From assembly GCF_009208105.1 (NCBI RefSeq), contig NZ_WFKL01000001.1, positions 1,736,001 to 1,800,000 on the forward strand: a DNA stretch of 64,000 nucleotides, written 5' to 3'. The notes beneath the pieces are model-generated. The model worked only from the letters and a program-made list of their open reading frames with translations, was not told the origin of the DNA and did not search any database. The translations under genes were made by a program, and so were the position numbers. The DNA is from Rouxiella sp. S1S-2. Its GTDB lineage: Bacteria > Pseudomonadota > Gammaproteobacteria > Enterobacterales > Enterobacteriaceae. This document shows positions 58,661 through 64,000 of the stretch, piece by piece (the stretch's first letter is position 1; each line of letters begins with the position of its first letter).

Positions 58661-59044
58661 TTAAATATTTAAAACATTAGGTATACGGGGTTTTTTCGGG
58701 GTATTTATACTATCTTCATCGCTGCTTTCAATATATTCTGTGAGGAATGTGTTATCTTTTAAATATTTTTTTACTTCATGTATGTTCATTATAAATGAAT
58801 TGCTGATGTAATCTTCATCACTACTCTCAGTAGTATTGGTTCTGATTGTGCTTGGGGAAATTTGGTCTTGATCTGATGCTTCATTTACTTTGGTTATTGT
58901 TGTCCAATTTTTGAGTGTGGCTGAGTCATCATCACTGGATTCAATTGTAAATGTGCGAGAAGTATGTCCCATGCTTAAAAGTGCACCGTGATTTATTTCT
59001 ATCTTTTCAATTGTCTCGCTATATAGCATAATATAAGGTTTCAT
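58661..59044 (-). CDS. candidate graspetide precursor with four acidic core repeats
   Basis: The 127-residue protein starts at the ATG at 59044 (AGGAGATGC upstream). After a leader of about 30 residues it carries four copies of an acidic motif: ESSDDDSA from residue 35, EASDQDQI from 55, ESSDEDYI from 73, and ESSDEDSI from 106. These are joined by Thr/Ser/Lys/Asn-rich linkers (TTITK, TIRTNT, NTFLTEY). Repeats that pair Ser/Thr with Asp/Glu are what ATP-grasp ligases cross-link in graspetides. It overlaps the membrane-protein gene by 26 bases. No signal peptide is present. The assignment depends on the neighbouring ligase; no described precursor family is recognised. Confidence 0.7.
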   Translation of the reverse strand: MKPYIMLYSETIEKIEINHGALLSMGHTSRTFTIESSDDDSATLKNWTTITKVNEASDQDQISPSTIRTNTTESSDEDYISNSFIMNIHEVKKYLKDNTFLTEYIESSDEDSINTPKKPRIPNVLNI

Positions 59045-59912
59045 TTTGCATCTCCTGATATAAACTGTTGGTTGGATAATTGCTGTGAGACTCTATAATA
59101 ATGTTATTTCCTGAGTTACTAGGTTTTACTACTTGTGGTATATAGGAAAGCGACAGCGTGATTATACCAATCACAATTATTCTATACATATACTTTTCTG
59201 AGTTTTTTAGTATACCTACAAAATACTCTGTATCATTTTTACTTGCTGTCCAATCTCTATACAATGACTTTGCTAGCGCATCTGATCCACTGTCTGTCCT
59301 TAAGTCTTTAAATGAAGATCTGTGAAAACTATTTACGGAAAGTCCTTTTTTTATGAAAAAAGCTAAAGAAATATTGTCAAATATTATAATTAAAATCAAA
59401 TAATAATAAATTGTTTGAATTATCAAAAATTCGCAATTGAAATTTACAGTAAATAAATAAGTAATTACACCAAAAAAAGCCAGCATAATAGTTAAATAAT
59501 AGGATATCCTATTATATACATTGCTTATCGAATCATTGCATTCAGAAATACGCTGAGTGAGGAAGGCCTCTTGTTGATTTAATTGATTTAGTTCTAACTT
59601 TGATGATACATTTTGTTCGTATTGTTTAACAAGAGTATCAATGCATTGACTACCAATTCTTTTTTGAATCGAATCAAATTTTAAACTATAAAAAAATTTA
59701 AAATTTTTCCTTGAAAAGACAGTCGTCCCTATTATTTTATAGGTGAGAAAATATAATATCTTCTCACCTAGCGGGATTTGTAGGAATGATATTCGGAAGT
59801 CCCTAAAATTATTTTTCCCATCAACTGTATCAAAGTTCATATCATGTGATACATGCAGTAGCAGCGAGCAATTAAAAATTTTCGCTAAGAAATAAAGAGA
59901 TTTATTAATCAT
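59019..59912 (-). CDS. membrane protein of the ATP-grasp operon
   Basis: The 297-residue protein has a polar N-terminal half with a likely coiled coil (residues about 80-135, KLELNQLNQQEAFLTQRISE). Two close membrane helices follow at about 138-156 and 162-187, then a soluble loop (about 190-240, RTDSGSDALAKSLYRDWTAS), a third helix at about 242-262 and a 35-residue tail. It has no ABC or peptidase motif, so it is not a usual peptide exporter. Loosely, the order recalls SLATT-type membrane effectors. It overlaps both neighbours (8 and 26 bases). Composition is very AT-rich. The family is unknown to me. Confidence 0.7.
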   Translation of the reverse strand: MINKSLYFLAKIFNCSLLLHVSHDMNFDTVDGKNNFRDFRISFLQIPLGEKILYFLTYKIIGTTVFSRKNFKFFYSLKFDSIQKRIGSQCIDTLVKQYEQNVSSKLELNQLNQQEAFLTQRISECNDSISNVYNRISYYLTIMLAFFGVITYLFTVNFNCEFLIIQTIYYYLILIIIFDNISLAFFIKKGLSVNSFHRSSFKDLRTDSGSDALAKSLYRDWTASKNDTEYFVGILKNSEKYMYRIIVIGIITLSLSYIPQVVKPSNSGNNIIIESHSNYPTNSLYQEMQNETLYYAI

Positions 59913-60807
59913 TTAAATATCTCAATATTGATTTTGATATTTGCAAGTCAGTTTCTTGCTCAAGCCAAGCCCATTGTCCATTTGCATTCATTTCTAAAAA
60001 AAACCACTCACATTGGGATATTATAAAATCGAAACAACCAAATTTCAATCCATAATTATCCATGTAATTTAAACATTTTTCTTTGATACTTTGCGGTAAT
60101 TTATATTTTGAGTATGAAATGATATTATCTTTTTTTCTCCAATCAATCTTGTTCTCTGATTCTATCTTAACTGTGAAGTCCTCTTGGTCAACGAAAGTAG
60201 CTCTAATTTCGAAATCCTTGGTTGTATATTCTTGAAAATAACTTGGCGAGAATTTTAAAAAATTCGTACATTTACTCTTATCATAAATATTTGTTTGCAC
60301 GTATTCTTTCTCATATTGACTTTCAATCAAACCAGAAGATAAAGGTTTGACAATTGCTGTTTCAAACCCGCTTATAGCGATACTTTCATGATTATTTGTT
60401 ATCAGGTAGTTAGGTATGTTAAAACCATAAGACTCTGCGACTCTTGTTTGTAATATTTTATTGTCAGCCCTTCTCATTAGCGAGGGTTTAGATAAACATC
60501 TTCGCTCAAAAGATTCAACAATCCCATCTATTAAAGAGAAAACCTCTCTGAAGCAATGCGTCCAATATTTATAGTCAATTTTTTTATCAAGATCTTCAGG
60601 TGTAGGTTTTCTATAATATATTGATTGGCAATTTGACTCCCTAAGTATTCCATTATTTTTTGATGAAATCACAAAACCTTCTCTTGTAAAAGAAATTTTG
60701 TAATCAGAAAAAAAGTCTACATTTAGTTTGTAAAAATTGTTTACTCCATGTTTATTAACTATATAGTCGATAGTTTTGTCAAAGCTTGATGTTACTACAA
60801 GTATCAT
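59905..60807 (-). CDS. ATP-grasp peptide ligase, MvdD/MvdC (graspetide synthetase) type
   Basis: The 300-residue protein starts at the ATG at 60807 behind AAAGGAGAGC. It opens with the pre-ATP-grasp domain of the MvdD group (MILVVTSSFDKTIDYIVNKH) and the marker SIYYRKPTPEDL at 62-73. The ATP-grasp core shows the nucleotide-binding Lys in AIVKPLSSGL (154), FQEYTTKDFEIRATFV (191-206), and metal ligands D260, E272 and N274 in FFLEMNANGQWAWLEQ. Such enzymes join Ser/Thr/Lys side chains to Asp/Glu in a precursor peptide. It is the first gene of a three-gene operon with membrane protein and repeat-bearing substrate candidate. Confidence 0.85.
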   Translation of the reverse strand: MILVVTSSFDKTIDYIVNKHGVNNFYKLNVDFFSDYKISFTREGFVISSKNNGILRESNCQSIYYRKPTPEDLDKKIDYKYWTHCFREVFSLIDGIVESFERRCLSKPSLMRRADNKILQTRVAESYGFNIPNYLITNNHESIAISGFETAIVKPLSSGLIESQYEKEYVQTNIYDKSKCTNFLKFSPSYFQEYTTKDFEIRATFVDQEDFTVKIESENKIDWRKKDNIISYSKYKLPQSIKEKCLNYMDNYGLKFGCFDFIISQCEWFFLEMNANGQWAWLEQETDLQISKSILRYLND

Positions 60808-60839
60808 TTTGCTCTCCTTTGCAGTATTTTTATAACTTT

Positions 60840-60868
60840 ATATTACAAAAATCCTAACGCGTACGCAA
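60840..60868 (-). promoter_or_regulatory. promoter of the ATP-grasp operon
   Basis: Minus strand: -35 TTGCGT (60868-60863), 17-base spacer, -10 TAATAT (60845-60840), 33 bases upstream of the ATG. No LexA box is seen, so expression may be constitutive in the lysogen. Confidence 0.65.
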
Positions 60869-60956
60869 AACATCTTGTAACCTGTTAAGAGTGGTCACTT
60901 AACACGGTGCTTACGAAATCCCAACCCTGATCAGTGGGAGTGTTGTTGTTAGTACC

Positions 60957-60994
60957 AAAAAAAACCCTTTCTCTTACGAGTCAGGGCTTTTTTG
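60957..60994. terminator. bidirectional terminator, possible tR'-type target of Q
   Basis: AAAAAACCCT and AGGGCTTTTTT flank a 16-base loop with an A-run before and a T-run after. It lies between Q and the methyltransferase/lysis genes in the plus direction, where the Q-dependent leader terminator is expected. Confidence 0.65.
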
Positions 60995-61128
60995 TATGTG
61001 GAAATAGGCGGCAGTATCCGCGCCTCAACATCGACCTCTCAAGACGCTTACGTGAGCACAAGCAACCTAAAACTCCCTGCTACACACCCGCACCGGATGA
61101 TACCTATCCAAAAGGCCACTTCCGATCT

Positions 61129-62226
61129 ATGAAAAGTACTTTAAATTCAGATGGTTTTAATCTATTTAACGCCGATTCACTTCAATTTATTCAGACCTTA
61201 CCCGACAACTGTATCGACCTGATCGCCACTGACCCGCCTTACTTTCGAGTTAAAACCTGCTCCTGGGATAACCAATGGAAAAGTGAGCAAGACTATTTAG
61301 CTTGGCTCGATGAGATGATCGGGCAGTTCTGGCGAGTGTTGAAACCGTCGGGCAGCTTATATATGTTTTGCAGTTCGTGGCTGGTGTCCGATACAGAGAG
61401 TTTGCTGCGACAGCGGTTGAAAATATTGAATCACATAATTTGGGCTAAGCCCTCTGGCCCGTGGAACCTTCAAAATAAAGCCAGCCTGAGGTGTTTCTTT
61501 CCGGCGACTGAGCGTGTTCTCTTTGCAGAACATTATGCAGGGCCTTATAAGCCGAAGAATAATGGCTACACGGATAAATGCCGCGAGTTAAAACAAAACG
61601 TGTTTAGACCGTTAATCGACTATTTCAGGGATGCTCGTCGATTTCTCGGTATTTCTTCAAAGGCCATCAATCAGGCCACGGGTAAACAAATGTCCAGCCA
61701 CTGGTTCAGCGACAGTCAGTGGCAGTTGCCGAATCAGCAGGATTATTGCGCTTTGCAGTCTCTTTTTCAGCGTCTGGCGATTGAAAAATGCCAGGCTGGT
61801 GGACTGGGTCGATGCTATCAAGACCTTAAGGCGGAGCATCAAGTTTTAAGTAAAAGCTACCATGAACTACAGAATGAGTATTCATCATTACGAAGACCCT
61901 TTGTTGTCTCATCCAGCGTGCCGTTTACCGATGTCTGGCATTATCCTTCGGTACCCTATTATCCAGGCAAACACCCTTGCGAGAAACCGGCGGCAATGAT
62001 GGACCACATCGTTCAAGCCAGCTCACGCGAAGGTGATGTTGTGGCCGACTTTTTCATGGGATCGGGAGCAACGATAAAGGCTGCCATTAAGCACCGACGA
62101 AATTTTATTGGGGTCGAACTGGAGGCCGAGCGGTTCCAGCAAACACAGACTGAAATTCTTGAGGCCCATAGCGGGCCTTTTTCTTTTATGCGTTTCCAGC
62201 AAGATGGCGACAGGCGGAGATCATGA
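61129..62226 (+). CDS. phage DNA methyltransferase (beta class, DPPY)
   Basis: The protein has 365 residues from the ATG at 61129; in-frame codons further upstream cross the terminator at 60957 and are unlikely to be used. The catalytic DPPY is at 35-38 (DLIATDPPYFR) and the SAM-binding FxGxG (VADFFMGSGATIKAA) is near the C-terminus. This order, IV before I, defines beta-class N6-adenine or N4-cytosine enzymes. A long middle part may read the target. No restriction partner is adjacent, so it is an orphan modification gene, likely protecting phage DNA. It overlaps the holin start by four bases. Confidence 0.88.
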   Translation: MKSTLNSDGFNLFNADSLQFIQTLPDNCIDLIATDPPYFRVKTCSWDNQWKSEQDYLAWLDEMIGQFWRVLKPSGSLYMFCSSWLVSDTESLLRQRLKILNHIIWAKPSGPWNLQNKASLRCFFPATERVLFAEHYAGPYKPKNNGYTDKCRELKQNVFRPLIDYFRDARRFLGISSKAINQATGKQMSSHWFSDSQWQLPNQQDYCALQSLFQRLAIEKCQAGGLGRCYQDLKAEHQVLSKSYHELQNEYSSLRRPFVVSSSVPFTDVWHYPSVPYYPGKHPCEKPAAMMDHIVQASSREGDVVADFFMGSGATIKAAIKHRRNFIGVELEAERFQQTQTEILEAHSGPFSFMRFQQDGDRRRS

Positions 62227-62570
62227 AAATGCAAAATAGCCCTTATACGTGGTCAGGATGGGTTGAATTATTCCAATCGTGGTGGCGGGGTGATGTGCCT
62301 ATAGGTGGTGTGCTTTTATCCGTGGTCATGGCAGTACTGCGGGTGGCCTACACTGGAGGCGGATGGAAAAAAACATTTCTTGAAGGACTAATCTGCGGAG
62401 GTCTGACCCTCACAGCAGTCTCTGCTCTCGATTATTTTTCACTGCACAAAGATTTGACTCCAGCTGTGGGCGGGTTGATTGGATTCATGGGGGTCGAGCA
62501 AATCCGACGTTTGGCATTTCGTTTTGTCGGCAACCGATTAGATGGTGGGCATCGTAATGAAAATAAGTAG
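62223..62570 (+). CDS. phage holin (class II/lambda-holin-3 family)
   Basis: The 115-residue protein has hydrophobic helices in GGVLLSVVMAVLRVAYTGG, LEGLICGGLTLTAVSALDYF and LTPAVGGLIGFMGVEQI, and a basic tail (RFVGNRLDGGHRNENK). It forms the membrane holes that start lysis. The start overlaps the methyltransferase stop (ATGA), and its end overlaps the endolysin start. Confidence 0.86.
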   Translation: MKMQNSPYTWSGWVELFQSWWRGDVPIGGVLLSVVMAVLRVAYTGGGWKKTFLEGLICGGLTLTAVSALDYFSLHKDLTPAVGGLIGFMGVEQIRRLAFRFVGNRLDGGHRNENK

Positions 62571-62982
62571 CCAAGGGATCGGTTTGATTAAGCAGTTCGA
62601 AGGCCTAAGGCTCTCGGCATATCGATGCAGCGCGGGGGTGTTAACGATTGGCTATGGCCACACATCTAATGTGCAGTCGGGACAAGTAATAACCAAAGCT
62701 CAAGCCGAGTTGTTTTTAACAGATGATTTAGTAGTGGTAGAGCGGGCGGTTGGAAGACTCGTAAGTGTCTCATTAACCCAGAACCAATATGACGCAATAT
62801 CATCGTTTGTCTTTAATCTCGGTTGTCGAAAATTCTCTCGTTCAACGCTCCTCAAGAAATTAAGCATAGCTGATTTTGACGGTGCTGCTAATCAGTTCGG
62901 GCGCTGGGTGAGGGCAAAGGGAAAAGTGAGCGGCGGTTTGGTAGCACGTCGTAAAATTGAGGCGGAGTTGTTCCTGTTATGA
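62557..62982 (+). CDS. endolysin, GH24 lysozyme (lambdoid R type)
   Basis: The protein has 141 residues from the ATG at 62557. The active site is E15-x8-C24-x5-T30 in FEGLRLSAYRCSAGVLTIGYG, the Cys variant of the E/D/T triad found in some P22/P21-type lysozymes. The N-terminus lacks a signal-anchor helix, so release depends on the holin. It is unrelated in detail to the muramidase at 56370. Rz starts within its last codons. Confidence 0.9.
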   Translation: MKISSQGIGLIKQFEGLRLSAYRCSAGVLTIGYGHTSNVQSGQVITKAQAELFLTDDLVVVERAVGRLVSVSLTQNQYDAISSFVFNLGCRKFSRSTLLKKLSIADFDGAANQFGRWVRAKGKVSGGLVARRKIEAELFLL

Positions 62983-63503
62983 AAACGATAATGATAGCTG
63001 CGGCGCTGGCGTTCGTTGCTGGTGGATGCTGGTGGGCAGAGAATTTGCACTGGACTAAAGAAGTATTCCGTTTGCAGAAGAATCATAGTGTTCAACTCAA
63101 GGCTATAAGTGATAGGGCATTGATAGATATCAGTGTTGTTTTAGAACGGACACAATTGGCGCAACGGCTAGCCGCTGAGCTTGATAAAAAATATACCAAG
63201 GAGCTGGCCGATGCGCTGGTCAAAAATGAAAAGCTCAAGGCTGATGTTACTAATGGTTCTCGGCGGGGGCTGTTCGCCCGCGCCAATCTTGCCACCTGTC
63301 AGCTTGCAAAAGATCGAGCCTCCGCAACCGGCAGCGTGGGCGATGCAGACCAAGTCGAACTCTCTGCAGCTGCTGGACGCACTGTTCTCGCTATCCGGGA
63401 AGGGATAGTGAAGGACCAAGCGAAATTGGAGTATTTACAGCGGTATCTGGAAATGGTCGCTACAAAAAATAGATTAAAAATACCGGCAAATACGCCAGTA
63501 TGA
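62979..63503 (+). CDS. Rz-like inner-membrane spanin
   Basis: The 174-residue protein has one N-terminal membrane helix (KTIMIAAALAFVAGGCWWA) and a long helical periplasmic part (RALIDISVVLERTQLAQRLAAELDKKY..). It is an i-spanin that with Rz1 fuses inner and outer membranes in the last step of lysis. It overlaps the endolysin stop by four bases and contains the Rz1 gene in another frame. Confidence 0.86.
   Translation: MKTIMIAAALAFVAGGCWWAENLHWTKEVFRLQKNHSVQLKAISDRALIDISVVLERTQLAQRLAAELDKKYTKELADALVKNEKLKADVTNGSRRGLFARANLATCQLAKDRASATGSVGDADQVELSAAAGRTVLAIREGIVKDQAKLEYLQRYLEMVATKNRLKIPANTPV
63211..63408 (+). CDS. Rz1-like outer-membrane spanin lipoprotein, nested in Rz
   Basis: The protein has 65 residues from the ATG at 63211 behind AAGGAG; another ATG is at 63226. 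The lipobox LGGGC is followed by the proline-rich region typical of Rz1 (SPAPILPPVSLQKIEPPQPA). It is wholly inside the Rz gene in the +1 frame, as in lambda. Confidence 0.85.
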   Translation: MRWSKMKSSRLMLLMVLGGGCSPAPILPPVSLQKIEPPQPAAWAMQTKSNSLQLLDALFSLSGKG

Positions 63504-63511
63504 ATTTATAA

Positions 63512-64000
63512 TTATTGCCAAATTGGAGCAGTAGATGAATCATAAAATTCTATAACAATATTACGAGAGCTTAAAAATGCATTTGCATTAGCAATCGAGC
63601 GTAAGTTTGAGTGGGAATTCTCATCACCATAAATGCCAACAAAAATTTTCTCAACGTTACTTTCCTTAATTTTATCGAAAATATGCCTGTCATTTTCATC
63701 AATAGAGTGGCCATGGATAAAAAGATTACCGCTAAGCTTTTTTAAAGACAAATAACATGAATTTAAATAAGGGTTATGTTTTATTCGTTCGAGCTTTTTG
63801 TCAGCAGTTGGTTCTGAAACGAACAAAGGGAAGTTACCATTATTAAGATTTGTTCTTACTTGTTCAGAGATACTCTCATTTAAGTTACCATTGAAAGCTA
63901 TTTTATGAATAGATGTTCCGGTATCGTACAAATGAAGACCACCATGTAAAAAGAAGATGCTCTGTTCTTCACGAGCGATCCAAGTTGTACCCATAAAGCC
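63512..64000 (-). CDS. DUF4917-like protein, N-terminal part beyond window
   Basis: The frame is open to the right edge; the ATG at 63994 is probably internal, since family members are about twice this long. The visible 160 residues read SIFFLHGGLHLYDTGTSIHKIAF, PLFVSEPTADKKLERIKHNPYL, LFIHGHSIDENDRHIFDKI, KIFVGIYGDENS, which fits the DUF4917 group with SIR2-like relatives. It is AT-rich and points against the lysis genes, as prophage cargo genes do. A defence role is possible but not shown. Confidence 0.65.
   Translation of the reverse strand, partial: GFMGTTWIAREEQSIFFLHGGLHLYDTGTSIHKIAFNGNLNESISEQVRTNLNNGNFPLFVSEPTADKKLERIKHNPYLNSCYLSLKKLSGNLFIHGHSIDENDRHIFDKIKESNVEKIFVGIYGDENSHSNLRSIANANAFLSSRNIVIEFYDSSTAPIWQ

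Larger units (their letters stand above)
50633..64000. mobile_element. lambdoid prophage integrated at icd (right end outside window)
   Basis: Gene order from the left: int-xis, unknown, repressor, operators, cro, O/P-type replication genes, cargo (secreted protein and lysozyme-type bacteriocin), Q, cargo (ATP-grasp operon), DNA methyltransferase, holin, endolysin, Rz/Rz1, then a partial cargo-type gene. This is the standard early-to-lysis order of lambdoid phages. No copy of the icd 3' end appears before 64000 and no head or tail genes are seen, so they should follow to the right. The early and lysis functions look intact. Confidence 0.9.

Noticed and set aside
60934..61128. In-frame upstream extension of the methyltransferase
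   Set aside because: It would begin before a strong terminator hairpin at 60957-60994 and has no family-like sequence; the ATG at 61129 is preferred.
61657..61842. Frames inside the methyltransferase gene on either strand
   Set aside because: They are fully contained in a gene with intact catalytic motifs and have no ribosome sites.

Overview
The window is a chromosomal segment of an enterobacterium, with a lambdoid prophage occupying its right end. The run proL-yejM-yejL-yejK-rplY-radD-rsuA-bcr-roxA-phoQ-phoP-purB-hflD-mnmA-nudJ-rluE-icd is a typical Enterobacterales core block. A MicF-type small RNA divergent from an OmpC/OmpF-type porin, a stand-alone second FtsI and two aryl-beta-glucoside PTS clusters point to the Yersiniaceae side of the order (Rahnella, Serratia, Rouxiella or Ewingella relatives). 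The genus is inference only; no 16S or other decisive marker is present.

Positions 1-18.6 kb hold loosely organised host genes. They include a truncated Sel1-repeat gene, micF and the porin, a TetR regulator with twin operators facing an NTF2-like gene, and a MarA/SoxS-sized AraC regulator. They continue with two tiny membrane-protein ORFs, a PBP3 paralogue, a LexA-controlled dinI-like gene, cytochrome b561, hydrolases, a PAP2 acid phosphatase, tandem YgdI/YgdR lipoproteins, an orphan CI-like repressor, and a LysR/aldo-keto reductase pair. Positions 18.7-27.2 kb hold two beta-glucoside operons: one (EIIBCA, 6-phospho-beta-glucosidase, BglG-type antiterminator) is preceded by a CRP site, a RAT site and a terminator; the other (EIIBC, 6-phospho-beta-glucosidase) is accompanied by an RpiR-type regulator. 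Positions 27.3-31.7 kb hold an oxidoreductase and a small cluster of DeoR regulator, MFS transporter, VOC protein and an inositol-monophosphatase homologue that has lost its metal ligands. Positions 31.8-50.6 kb are the conserved core block.

From the 3' end of icd (about 50.6 kb) to the right edge lies an e14/phage-21-like prophage: int, xis, a short repressor, three operator repeats with a promoter, cro, O- and P-type replication genes, Q, a DNA methyltransferase, holin, endolysin, Rz/Rz1 and a partial DUF4917-like gene. No second copy of the icd 3' end is visible, so the right attachment site and the structural genes should lie beyond 64 kb.

Two cargo modules in the prophage stand out. First, at 55.7-57.3 kb there is a gene under a LexA box that encodes a T4-lysozyme/pesticin-like muramidase with a colicin-like glycine-rich N-terminus. 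It is convergent with a secreted protein that may be its periplasmic immunity partner. Second, at 58.7-60.9 kb, a very AT-rich, overlapping three-gene operon encodes an MvdD-like ATP-grasp ligase, a membrane protein, and a 127-residue protein with four Glu-(Ser/Ala)-Ser-Asp-x-Asp repeats. It looks like a graspetide (omega-ester peptide) system carried as a prophage moron between Q and the lysis genes, and is the strongest candidate for an undescribed system here.
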